The notes under the pieces are model-generated. The model saw only the letters and a program-made list of their open reading frames with translations, made no database searches and was not told where the DNA came from. The position numbers and the translations under genes are program-made. Shown here in pieces: positions 45,502 through 57,313 of a stretch of 64,000 nucleotides of DNA. Position 1 is the stretch's first letter. Each line of letters opens with the position of its first letter. The stretch is from Cavenderia fasciculata (lineage: Eukaryota > Evosea > Eumycetozoa > Acytosteliales > Cavenderiaceae). Location of the stretch: the NCBI RefSeq assembly GCF_000203815.1, contig NW_004457639.1, positions 372,001-436,000 of the forward strand, written 5' to 3'.

Positions 45502-46122
45502 ATGATTATTCCAAAAGATCATCGTCTCAAAATCTTCAACGACCTTTTCAAGGGTAAAGATATATAGCAAACACACAACAAAGAATCATACAATTAGAGA
45601 GAAATCATCATACTTACTCTCTATCTTTCCACATATCCTCTATCTACTCCTATCTCTACCTATTATCATCTTTTATATTCGATTTACTATTATTTAGAGG
45701 GAGTCATCGTAGCCAAGAAGGATTTCGGTGCCAAGAAGCACTTGACCATCGAAGGTGTATCCAACCTCGAAGTTCTTGCTCTCATGAGATCATTAAAGTC
45801 TCAAAAGCACGTCACTGAGATCTTCAACTGGCAACACTACTATTGGACCTTGACTGACCAAGGTATCCAATACCTCAGACAATACCTCATGCTCCCAGAC
45901 TCTGTTGTCCCATCTACCCTCAGAAAGCAAGCTGTTCGTACCCACCGTGGTGGTGACCGTGAACACCGTGGCGACAGACACGAAGATGGCAAGAGAACCG
46001 GTGCCAGCGGTGAATTCCGTCCAAACTTTGACGGTGAACGTCGTCCACGTATGGGTCCAGGTGCTTACAGAAAGGATGGTCCACCACGTCAACCACGTCA
46101 ACCACAAGAAAACTCCAACTAA
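45502..46122 (+). CDS. rps10: Small ribosomal subunit protein S10 (eS10)
   Basis: Two exons: 45502-45553 and 45698-46122, phase 1. The product is 158 aa. It starts 'MIIPKDHRLKIFNDLFKEGV' and contains 'NLEVLALMRSLKSQ', 'FNWQHYYWTLTDQGIQYLR' and 'LPDSVVPSTLRKQ', the eS10 hallmarks. The C-terminal tail is Arg/Gly/Pro-rich. Codon use is visibly more GC-rich and C-ending than in its neighbours (for example ATC, AAG, CGT, ACC), as expected for a highly expressed ribosomal gene. eS10 sits at the mRNA-entry side and beak of the 40S subunit. Confidence 0.96.
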
Positions 46123-46328
46123 AATGGTTTGATCAATAAAAGACTGTTTAAAAATTTAAAGTATAAACAACCAAAAAAAGATGGATAAAAAGACAAAGAT
46201 CCAAGACAAGACAATAGACAGATTAGTTTAGAGAAATTAGTACACTTGGAATTAATAATAATCAAAAGAGAGAATATATATATATATTAAATTTATGGAA
46301 ATACTTTTACTTTTACTTTTTATTTTAA

Positions 46329-49026
46329 TTAGATTGATAATTTTAATTGTTGAGTATGTTGATTTTGTAATTGTTGTTGATTATGTTTGAATGATTTTGC
46401 AATATTTCTAGAAAGTGCCAATCTAAGAGATTGTAGGTTTTGAACACTAATACCTTGAAGATATTGATCTGCCAAATGACTGGATTGAATGTCTTCGAGA
46501 TAATTGGTCAACATCATAGTGTCATCCAAATTAAAATAAACTTTGTTTAAACTTTCCAACAATGGTATAATATCCAACATTAATCTAATTGAAAATGATC
46601 TTGGTACAATTTGATTTCTAAACATTTCACAAAAATATTCACTATAATTTTCAAATTCTCTTTTCTATAAAATTATAAATAAATAGAAGAATATTAATAT
46701 ACTTTCTTTTTTCTTTTCTTTTTGTTTTTCTAGCTTACTTTAAAAAAATGAATTAAATGTTTATATTTAATTAAGAAATCCAATTCTTTATAATTTGAAA
46801 ATGATTGATCATTTTTAATGATTGAATCCAAGTCTGTAAACAAGAGACTATTTAGTTTGTGATTCAAAAGATGATTTGAAAGTTGAGCGATACGAGCAGT
46901 ATCTTTGGACATTAATAACCAATTGATTGATGAACCATATCTTTCCAAGGTATAGTCTCGAGCAGAGAGTACCTTGAAAATATGGTTGATTGATTTTTGA
47001 GAGGAATAAGAGAGAAGCTTGTATGCTTGTCTTTCAGAGATTGATTCGGGGGTTGATTGTCGTTGAATGATAGATTCAATGAGGGTGGATGATTTTTTAG
47101 TTTGGTTAATGTAACCAAAGGCAATGTCGAGGAGAGATGGATCTTGAGCCAATTCCAAAACCATAGCTAGTCAGCAGTTGGTCACGTGTAGAGAGGAGAG
47201 GTGATGGTTGATGTGGTTGACGTTTGAGAACGTATGGATGGTGTACCAATAGATCGGTGACATGGACAACCAACCACGATGGCAAATGTTTGGCCATTTC
47301 CTCGAGTGCCACTTGAAGTTGATCAGGTGCAGCCAATGATTTGATGATTCGATCAATGAGTGACGCTGACTTGAATTTGGTGTAATAGTGGAGGAAGAGT
47401 TGACGGATTTGTTGTGGTGAAGATACATGTTCAACATAGAGTAGATGAGTTACTACCGACTGCAAGTAAGCAGTTTGACCACTATTATTATTGTACTTGC
47501 TTAATATCTTTTCATCACCATTGAGTAGATCAATCATTTCTTTTAATCCATTACCACCACTAGATTCCATCAAACCACTCGATGCAATTTGACCAACCTC
47601 TTGATGCCACTGTTGCCAAAGTTGAATGTATTCATTGGTGAAGTTTGTCTTTCTACGTATTGGTATACGTTGTAAAAGATCAATCATCACTCCAATTGGT
47701 GAACGTCTAAGATTTGCATTGTTGGACATGGTCGATTTGAGATGAATTGAAGAACTTGATTTGGGTAGTCGAGAAAGTAGATTCAGCAGATGAATCGATT
47801 CATCAATCAAACCATGACACAACATTTGAGATACAAATGATAGTACTTGATCCTGTTCAACCGATCCAATATCCTGCAACAATTCTTCAAATTGTTCAAT
47901 CACTCCTTGATCTTGTTGTTGTTTCAAACAATCCAATAATTGATGTGGTGATATAGTTGGTGAGAAATAAAATAAATGTGTAATCTTTAATATCATTGAT
48001 ATTATATTTAAATTTTCAATTTCTTGTTTATACTAAAATGGATGGAAAAATGGAAAGGGAAAATTAATATTTAATAGTTAATAGTTATTATTTTGTTTTG
48101 TTATTATTTACTTTTGAAAAGATTAAATCACAATCAATAAAAATTGGATTTTCCAAATCATTTATATTATTTTCAATATATTCAATTCTCTTTGAATATT
48201 CTTTTCTATTTAATATTATTAAATTATTTTTCATTTTGTCTAAATAGAAAGAAAAAAAAGAAAAGTAAATAATATAGTTGTTAGGTTTGTTTCATTTTCT
48301 TTTTTTTTTTCTATATTTACTTTGATCATTATTAAATTTATCAATTTGAGATTGATTTTGTGATTGATGTTTAAAGATGTTTGAATTTCTAGTAATTAAT
48401 TTACATTGAATACCAATTTGTTTGGATAGATCAAAACAAAGAGAAGGATAGATTGAATCGACGTGACCACAAAAGATAATTAATGAAAAGTTCTTTTGAT
48501 AGGCATCTTCCATGATTTGAGAGATTCTTGATCTTTCCTTGGTCTTTAGATCATTGTCGTAGGGATTGTGATGAGTGTCGGCATCATCATAATCCAAATA
48601 ATGACCTGTTGCCAATGCTTTTTGAATTTGATCTCTTGTCGATAATATAACAGATTGATAACGATTAGAGATTGATACAATCTCTCTTACTCTTTCCTCT
48701 GATATAAATTCTTCTCCTCCTTGAATCACTAATCCTTGAATATTTATAAAATGTGAATACATTTCATTATATAACTAAGTAAAGACAACAAAAAAGAATA
48801 AGTAACCTTATATATTCATGTTTCTATCATTCTTTTATACCTTTCTAATTTGTGATAAAGTTTCATTATTACTGTTATTACTATTATTGATTATATTGAT
48901 ATCATCTACTTTATCTTGAGTATTGGGTGTTGTTGTTGGTGGGAATAATAATAGATCATCATTTGAATGTAATGACCAATTTATATCTAGAAATGATGTA
49001 TTACCAGAATCTGATTCTTGATTCAT
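46329..49026 (-). CDS. nup85: Nucleoporin NUP85 (sequence carries frame breaks)
   Basis: Exons: 49026-48841, 48774-48321, 48239-48112, then about 48034 or 47984 to 46739, and 46664-46329. The corrected length would be about 780 aa. It aligns by eye along human NUP85: 'SQIRKLYNEMYSHFINIQG', 'SISNRYQSVI', 'IQLWQQWHQE', 'LLNGDEKILS', 'THLLYVEHVSSPQQI', 'LPSWLVVHVTDLL', 'GSSINWLLMSKDTARIA', 'LLFTDLDSI' and 'RNQIVPRSFSIRLMLDIIPL'. It is a scaffold of the Nup107-160 Y-complex. Two breaks are seen. First, one extra T in the run at 47157-47160 puts '...LLTSYG' and 'LELAQDPSLL' in different frames. Second, an apparent 2-nt offset lies near 47997-48005 unless an unusual AAAG acceptor (exon start 47984) is used. 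Confidence 0.85.
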
Positions 49027-49269
49027 TGTTGATTCAAAAGATAGATAGGAAGTAGATATAAATGAATATTGTTCAAAAAGACGATGATCATCACACCCAA
49101 GTCTCGATGAATCAGCATGAGATGTTTTTATTTTTAATTTTTTTTTTCATTCACCTTAATTCTTCACAAAGAAAGAACAAGACCTCACTCTGCTCTATAA
49201 TATCATTATTATTATTATTAGTATCTATTCTATTCTTAGTTTCTTTATTCTTCTTTTCTATTTGTTTGA
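49027..49269. promoter_or_regulatory. Divergent promoter region, nup85 / scyl1-like
   Basis: About 240 bp with T-rich runs and an ATT tract (49205-49222). A short open frame on the plus strand (49062-) lacks any resemblance to a protein. No defined site is recognised. Confidence 0.35.
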
Positions 49270-51496
49270 ATGAATTTTTTAAATTTATTAATAGGACAAG
49301 GAACAGCACAATTTCCTTTTAATATAGGACAAGCAGTAACTAGTTATACTGGTAAATCGATATGGACCTTACATCAAGGAACTAAAAAGGATGATGGTTC
49401 AGTAGTATCAATCTTTAGCTTTGACGTTAAAAAGAATCCTTCAAAGTTAGAGGTTGCACGTAATGGTTTTAAACGTGCCAAAACTATCAGACATCCCAAC
49501 TTTATCACCTATATCGATGGTCTAGAAACTGATAGTAACATTTACATTGTCACTGAAACTATCACTCCTCTAGATGAAGCTATTCAAGATATTAAAAAGT
49601 TTGATGATGCTATTTCATGGGGTATCTATCAAATTACTGTAAGTAGAAAAAGAAAGAAACAAAGAAAAAGAAAAAGAAAAAGTTTGGTTCTAATATTTCA
49701 CTTTACCTTTCTTTTTCTATAGAATGGATTATCATTTTTAAGTGGAAAGAATTTAACACATGGTAATCTTTGTATGACGACGATATTTGTAAATAAGAGT
49801 GGAGATTGGAAATTGGGAGGATTGGATTTGGTGTGTGATGTTAGAGATGCCAATCCATTGTTAAAGACACATGTTGATTTGGTGCCTGCCAAATATAGAG
49901 CTCCAGAGGTGAGCAAGGCTCAATGGAGTCAAATCAATACTGCTCCTAGTTTTGCAATCGATGCTTGGATGTTGGGATGTCTCATGTATGAATGTTACAG
50001 TGGCGTCATGTCCAAATCAGAGGATGTTCGCGAGTTGGCTTCTATCCCCAAATCACTTCAACCATCCTATCAAAAATGTTTCTCTTCCAAACCAGAACAA
50101 CGTCTCAATCCTCAAAAATTCCTCGAATCCTCCTACTTTTCAAATATCTTTGTTGAAACTTGTACATTTTTAGAAAATATTACTTTAAAAGATCAATTTG
50201 AAAAGGAAACTTTTTTCAAGTATGAAAAAAACAAAAAAAAACAAAAAAAACAAAAAGAAGTATATATTAATTTTTATTTTAATTTTTTAAAGAAAATTAG
50301 ATCAACATTTAGATAAATTACCAACAAATATATGTAAATTTAAGATTTTACCACATTTGATTACGGCATTTGAAATTGGACCAATTAATACAAAGATTTT
50401 GGGAACATTGTTAAAGATTAGTTCTAATCTGTCGACAGAGGAATATACAACAAAGGTGGTACCAAGTGTAGTGAAATGGTTTGCAATGGATGATAGAGGG
50501 TTACGAGTCAATCTTTTGGAAAATCTCGAACACTATATCCAACACTTGTCATCAACTGTCATTAATGACCAAATCTTTCCCAATGTGGTCAATGGATTCA
50601 ATGATAAGCCAGCACTCAAGGAGCTGACTATAAAGTCGATGCTATTGTTTGCACCAAAGCTCTCTGAAAAGACTATGCTTCAGCTGCTCAAATACTTTGC
50701 TGCCCTCCAAAAGGACATGGAACCAGGTATCAGAACCAATACTACTGTTTGTTTGGGTAGAATCTCTGAACATATTTCACCCGACACTAGAAAGCGTGTT
50801 CTTGTACCAGCCTTTTCAACCTCGCTCCGTGATCCTTTTGTACCATCTCAAAATGCTGGTCTCTCTGCATTTATGTTTACCCAACAATATTATACCCCCG
50901 ATGAAATTGCTACCAAGGTCATCCCAGAAATCTCTCGTATGCTCATCTCTCCAGAAAAACAAATTCGTACCACTGCTTTCCAAGCAATGTCTTTGTTTAT
51001 TGGTAAATTGGAAACTTTTTCTTCTCAATTACCTGATACTCAACAACAACAACAAGGAGGAAGTCAACAAGGTGGACAACAAGGATCGGGATCAGGATCA
51101 AATCAAGGTGGACACCAGACTATGGGACCAGATGGTCAAGAAACAATGTTGGGATGGGCATATGGACTTACAAAGAAATATATTGCAACTGCTACCAATG
51201 AATCACCACTTGCTTCTCCTCCTCCTCTAAATTCTAGTAATAATAGTTATTCTAGTAGTAATAGTTCATCTTCAAATACTCCATCAAGTAATTTTACATC
51301 TCCTCAACAATCAAAACAAAGTGAAAAGGAAAAAGAAAAACAAAAAACAACAAGTTATTCAACATCGTCATCATCATCAACAACAACTAAAAAGAATAAT
51401 ATAAATGCAGATGGATGGGATGAAAATGATGATGATTTATTTGATGATGATGAACCAGTAGTAGAAACTAAAAAATCAATTCCTTCTAAAGTTATA

Positions 51497-51528
<32 letters not shown>

Positions 51529-51784
51529 TAATAGTAGTGGTAACAAGACAGGAGGAGGAGGAATGAAACTTTCATCAAAACCTAAAAACACGTTTTCATA
51601 TCAAGATGATGATTCAGACAATAACAATAACAAATCATCAGGAGATTGGAATGATTGGGATGATAGTAATAATAATACAGTATCATCTAGAAATTCTTCT
51701 TCATCATCAACTAAAAAGAAAACTACAACCATTGTAAAATCAAAACCAACAAGTACTGATGGTTGGGATGATTGGAATGATTAA
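49270..51784 (+). CDS. scyl1: SCYL1-like pseudokinase with HEAT repeats
   Basis: Three exons: 49270-49638, 49723-50219 and 50293-51784. The product is 785 aa. The opening 'FPFNIGQAVTSYTGKSIWTLHQGT' matches SCYL1. The kinase fold is inactive: the beta-3 Lys motif is replaced by 'VVSIFSFD', HRD by 'LTHGNL' and DFG by 'LGGLDLV'. 'LVPAKYRAPEV' and 'DAWMLGCLMYECYSG' remain. HEAT repeats follow ('KILPHLITAFEIGP', 'GTLLKISSNLSTEEY', 'VVPSVVKWFAMDDRG', 'VCLGRISEHISPDTR'). The tail is low complexity and ends with Trp-Asp motifs ('DGWDDWND'). SCYL1 is a Golgi/COPI trafficking factor. The animal C-terminal RKxx coatomer-binding signal is absent. Confidence 0.9.
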
Positions 51785-51848
51785 AAATCCTTAAATCCTT
51801 AAATCTAGAAAAAACAATTGTTTTATTTTTAATTTAATTTTTAATTTT

Positions 51849-54800
51849 TTAAATTCCTTTTGTATGACTATAATTTATATTATCTTGTGGTCGATAATGA
51901 CAAAACATTCCACCTATATGCATTTTCTTTCTTTTTGATTCATCATCTCCCAACAACAATATACTTGCAATTGGATCCAATACTCTTGTAGCACCATCAA
52001 ACTCGTTGAGTGGTGATTGTGGTCCATCTTTGCGTTGTGATGTCATCTTTGTACACCATCCAGTATCGACACCACAAACATAGATACCTTTCTTGAGATA
52101 ACTCTCAGCGATTGAATAGGTCATCATATTGAGTGATGATTTGGCCATATTAGTGTGGGTGTGATGACCATGATTGTATCCTTTGTTGAATGAGCCTTCT
52201 TGTGCTGATACATTGACAATAAATTTCCAATCGTTGTCATCTCCATCAGTCTTGATATAGTTTGACATAAAGGGTGATAGTTGAGAGATCAACATGAATG
52301 GAACTGTAACATTGACCAATTGAACTTCCATCATTTCAATTGGTGATGTTTCTTCAATTGTTTCTCTCCATGTTGTCTGTTCTCTGTTGTCTAATGGTTC
52401 ACCATGTAAATCTGTTTGACCAGGTGGGAATAATTCATCATTTCGTTCTTCTCTGTCATGATCCAATAATTGTATTTGTGTCATTAATGAACATTCCATA
52501 ATACTTTTTGGTAATTCATTATTATATAGTTGTACTGCTGTTCTTTTTGGTGTTGGAATTTCATCACTATCATTATTATCTTGATTATAGTCATCGTCGT
52601 CGTCATCATCATCATTATCATCATTCTTTTTTATAAATTTAATAGATTGAGTAATATGACCAATTAAACCATAAGCAAGAGATAGGTATTCTTCCTTTTC
52701 TATCAATTCTCTAAAATAGGCACGTGGTCTACGAATAGTTTGAGCAGCATTGTTGATTAAAATATCCAAACGAGGGAATAATTGTTTGATGTGATTGATC
52801 ATTGATTGAACCGATGGTAAATGTCTAAAATCACATCCATAAACAAATAGTCTATCTTTCCATTCAGAGTAATCATCTTCCCTTGAATAACGATCTATTG
52901 CAATCCAAGGGAATCTTGTTGTCACCATGACAGTAAATCCACTTTTTAATAATCTCTTTGCAATATAATATCCAATTTTCATTCTTGCTCCAGTTACCAA
53001 AGCATATTTTGGACGACTCTGGTCTACTTGAATATTATCCCATTGTTGCCATTTCGAGTCTGTTAAATTTTGACAATCGTTGCAAATTGGAATTTCACCA
53101 ATACTTGTATGCCAATGAAATATTAATTCGCCGCATTGATAACATGAAAAACCAACAGTACAAATTGATTTTGGTTCAACGATAATATGTTGATCGATAA
53201 ATTGATCCAATATTTTCCAACCATGATAAACAAAATTTGGGCCAATCATTTTTGGTTTGTCTATCACATTTAGTGCTTCCAAATCAAATGAATTGTTTGG
53301 TCCTACTCGTTCCATAATATCTTGAATCGTTGTGAATAGTTGTTGTTCGGAAGAATCAGAGTCATCTCCATATCTTAGTCTGTACATTTGTCTTTGTCTT
53401 TGTCGTTGCATTGATATTACTTTTAGTTCTGGAACATTTAAAGATCCAAATCTATCAAGAGGAAACATTCCACCTTTCTTTTTATAATCATCCAACCAAT
53501 CGAGTGAATTTGATTGGTCCCATATTTCAGTTGCACCAAATGAATAACCTCTTTTGAAATACTTTTCTATTCGTGATCTTTCTCGATGCAAAAGATGAGG
53601 TGATATATAGTTGAAAGAGTTTGCAATTGACCTAACACCACGCAAAAGAGTGTAAATTTCATTGCCATCATATAAAAAGCACGTGCAATCTATATCTGCC
53701 TTTAAAAGATACTCATAGTAACTTTTAAGAGTGGCAGTGACAATTTGTACGGGACGGTAGGGGTAGGCAGTTGGAAGGATGGTCAACGAATGCATTGTCT
53801 TGATGATATGATAGTCACATGGAAGAGATGATGTGATTTCCTTTACCAATAATTTAATTCTTTTAATTGCACTCTGCTCTGACTCTGTAATGAGAAATAG
53901 ATCGATATCTGATTTGAAATAGGGTGATTTTTCATTATTGTATAATCTATGTGTTTCTGTATACCATGATGGTTCATCGAGCAATTCATCCAATCCCTTT
54001 AATCCATCATGAGTAAAAAGTCTTTTACTTGGAGCACTTGAAAGATATTCTTGGATGATCTTTTTGGCATTGGTGGCAAGTGGTGCAATAGCCTTTTCAA
54101 CAGTTAAAAAGGTTTCATAATTATCTATCATAAATTCTGATCCAAGTGTAAGAGATGCCAATACCGAACTACCACCACATACAACTTTACATCCATCTAT
54201 TTCACCCCATGTAATACCAGAAAGTACAGACGAAGTAAAAGATTTAAAACATTCTTTAAAAAGTGTAAGATTGTTTACCATTTTTTTACCAATATGTGCA
54301 GATATAAAGTTATTACCAATATTTGAACCAAACAATTTAAATAGTGGATTTTCCAAATCATTTTCCATTAATCTATCAGTTTCAAAAGATGAATTTTGAA
54401 CTAGTTTATAATTTCTACTCCTTTTTTCAATGAGGTGTAATAATTTGTTGTTAAATACACCTTCTAGATGTCTATATGCATTTCGGTAATAATTATTGGT
54501 TGCAATATGTTGACAATAGGTTTGAATGATAGGTATCATACTTGACTTTATATGAGAAAAGATGAATCCAATATTGTCTCGATTTGGATGTTCTGTAATG
54601 ACACTAACAATCCCTTCAAATAATATTTGACGTTTGTCAAGATATTCTTGTACATTATATACACCAATTAAATCATTTGCCATGTCTTGCAGTTTAGTTG
54701 CAATAGTCTGAGCATATTGACTGTCCATATGTGGTGATGATTGGCCATAGTCATACAAATACGGATTGTACAATCCACCTTTTGGGTTGATTGGATCTTT

Positions 54801-55430
54801 GTCCCAATTGATATTATAGTATTCTAGAGCCAATGTCCTAGCATCAATAATGGGTAAAGTTATATTCTTTGGCATTGGAACCAACGACGACTCGTAATGA
54901 TTTGGTGAGAGTGGATCCAATATACTAGCATGAGTACATCCAACTTGAACAGTCCATTTTGATAGAAACGGGTCTTGTTGATATTGACGTCCAACTATAG
55001 GTGTTACTTTTGAACTACTATGAAGAGGCCACCAACAACGTGGCTTATAACACCAGTAATATTTCCTTGATAGATAGACCCATCTTGGACGACACTGAAA
55101 CATTCTCATCTTTATACATTGTCCACTTGTTTGTTCTTTATTACATATTCTAAAAATAAAATAAATAAAAATAAAATAAAAAGAAAGAAAGAAAGAGATT
55201 AATATAACTTTTAATTTATATTTGATATAAACTTGTTTTGTTTGTTAGACATACATTTGTTTTTGTTTTTCTTTCTTTTTATCTTTGTAGAGTACTATTT
55301 TTTTAAACTTTGGTCTTTTTGTTTGTATTGATCTGTCATGATTGTAATGATATAAATCATGATAATCATTTATCCAATCATCTTGAACCACATAATCATA
55401 ATCTTTATCATCATCATTATCGTCTGTCAT
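51849..55430 (-). CDS. Multidomain fusion: nucleotidyltransferase-like + zinc ribbon + SDR-like
   Basis: Two exons: 55430-55255 and 55149-51849, phase 2, GTATGT donor. The product is 1158 aa. An acidic N-terminus is followed by a Cys/Trp/Arg-rich stretch. Around residue 380 'VVCGGSSVLASL' and around 468 'KSDIDLFLI', followed by 'HSLTILPTAYPYRPVQIV' and 'DIDCTCFLYDGNEIYTLLRG', look like a nucleotidyltransferase-type domain (GS... DxD). Residues 728-752 form a zinc ribbon (CYQC ... CNDC). From about 770 there is a Rossmann short-chain-dehydrogenase fold: 'ALVTGARMKIGYYIAKRLL', 'VYGCDFRHLPSV', 'LDILINNAAQT' and 'VDTGWCT'. The catalytic YxxxK is altered: 'HTNMAKSSLNMM' keeps Lys but has Thr where Tyr should be. 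Similar proteins, often with ankyrin repeats, occur in fungi and amoebae (recalled, not checked). The function is unknown. Confidence 0.78.
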
Positions 55431-55944
55431 GATAATTTAATAATAATAATAATAATAGTCGTTTGTTTGATGAATGAATTGAAATGAAATGAAAATGACA
55501 TGACGGATATTGGGATGAAGGAATGATCTAAACATCATTGTGAGAATCTAATAGGATCTCGACCAGCAGCGCAAATCGAAAACTAGTTGATAAGCCATCG
55601 ACCGATTTGAGCTATAGTGCATTCGATAATGAAAAATCATTGAAAAATCATTTTTTTTTATTGTATTGTTTGTTTATTCTCTTTTGTTGTAATTTATAGT
55701 TACAATTTAAATAAATACAATATAAACACATTGAAGAAATAATGGTAAAACATACAGTGATTGAAAAGAGTTTCATTTCAAGGTTGGATTAGTTTGAAAT
55801 AATAATAATATCCTTGTGTTGGATTAAATTTTCTTGTGCGATAAACCAGGTGGTCAGTTCGGAGAATCATCTAATGAAGAAAAAAAGCATAAGAAACTTT
55901 GCAAGGCATCTTATGATTCTCTTTTTGGATTATACTTTTTTACA
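55431..55944. other. Intergenic region upstream of the M6PR/ATG27-like gene
   Basis: This 514-bp gap has a GC-richer patch at about 55550-55625 with no recognised gene. Just before the next start codon, 55834-55944 is open in the same frame and reads like coding sequence ('CDKPGGQFGESSNEEKKHKK'). It has no ATG, however, and is absent upstream of the second gene copy, so it is probably a remnant or chance. Confidence 0.35.
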
Positions 55945-57135
55945 ATGATGTATTATTACTACTTCATTCTAGCTTTCATCTCTAGTCATTTCATCTCTGG
56001 TGCCTTTGGTACTGCTCCAAACTGTGAGTATAATGGTATTGATTACTCTGGATTCAAGTATGTATCTCTCAACAACATGTATCTGTAGATAGATAGATAG
56101 AGTAAACCGTTATTAACGCTATTGGATTTAATGTTTCTCCTCAATTGTAGTTCTTCATACTCTTTCAAGTTTGTTATATCCAATTTAATTAAAGAATAAT
56201 ATTATAGTTACTAATAACGATCATCATTTATTTATTTTTTTGGTCCCACCTTTACCCACAATACTTTAAAATAATAATACTATTAGTGTTCAAGGTATTG
56301 TAACAATATATATAACAATGTTGATTATGCATGATATCTTTGCAATTTCCAAAACTTACACATTATTTTTGTTTTTGATGATTTAGGTACCAATTACATA
56401 TGGTCAGTTTGTCAACCAAATTTGCAATGCAACTCACTTCTTGGAGCCACGAATATTGTTTCATGTCAAAAGCCAACAACAGGAACACCACAAAACACTG
56501 GTTTGCTAAGCAGTGGAGTATGGGCAGACTCTCCTGGTGGTGGAGGAGCTGTCGTCAACTACAAGTCAGGCACAGCTCCATGCAAATCTTCTGGTAAAGT
56601 TAGACAAACCAATGTCTTTTTTACTTGTGCTCCTGGCCAACTTGATAAGGTTGTGGCAGCTGACGAATCGGCCACAAAATGTGTTTATGAAGTATTTATG
56701 TCTGGAAAATCTGCATGTGCCTCATCATCTTCGTCATCATCGTCAGGGTCAGATGTCACATGTACATTGAGTCGTTCAGGTAAACTCAAGGTCCAGTATC
56801 CAGGTGACACTCCAATCAATTGTACCTCTCAAGGTGTCAGTGAGTGTAATGCACCAGGCGGATTCCAATGTCTAGGTCTCTTGAGCTCCTCATCTACCAG
56901 ATGTTCAGCTCCAAACGAAATTGTTTGTCAAGCTTCATCTATTGTCTGTCGTGCTGGTGGAATGTCCTGCTCCATTGAGGGTGGTCAATTGAGTATCAGA
57001 CCCGATACAGTAGTAGTTCCAGGTGGTGACAATTCACAATCTGATTCCAAAACTAGTAATTCTTCCTCTACCTCGACATCATTCTCTCTTTTCACCATCC
57101 TCCTCTCATTATCCATTATTGCCATTTTAATTTAG
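55945..57135 (+). CDS. M6PR/ATG27-like secreted or GPI-anchored protein, copy 1
   Basis: Four exons: 55945-56057, 56151-56168 (18 nt), 56287-56294 (8 nt) and 56387-57135. The product is 295 aa. A signal peptide ('MMYYYYFILAFISSHFISGAFG') is followed by a cysteine-rich beta domain: 'NCEYNGIDYSGFK', 'GTNYIWSVCQPNLQCNS', 'SGVWADSPGGGGAVVNYKSG' and 'TNVFFTCAPGQ'. This is the pattern of mannose-6-phosphate-receptor/ATG27-like (MRH-type) domains. A second cysteine-rich module follows, then a Ser/Thr stalk and a hydrophobic C-terminus ('SLFTILLSLSIIAILI') with no cytoplasmic tail, which suggests a GPI signal. The ligand is unknown. The third intron (56295-56386) is absent from the almost identical copy at 63310. 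Splicing is required because an in-frame TAG ends the retained reading. Confidence 0.82.
56295..56386 (+). other. 92-bp intron present only in copy 1
   Basis: It begins GTATTG and ends GATTTAG. It interrupts the sequence 'gttcaag|gtaccaatt', which is continuous in copy 2 (63647-63662). AGGTA is found at both edges of the intron but only once in copy 2. Confidence 0.85.
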
Positions 57136-57313
57136 TCTATATGTAGATAAGGCAAGTCGTCAAAATAAATAATATATTCCAATTAATTAATTTATTAATT
57201 GTATATCGTTATCAAAGTAATATTGGACAACTATTTTTATTTAAAATAATATGATACATTGGATTTGGTCGGTCTATTTATTAAATAAATGAGTGATCTG
57301 TGTTTGTAAATTT

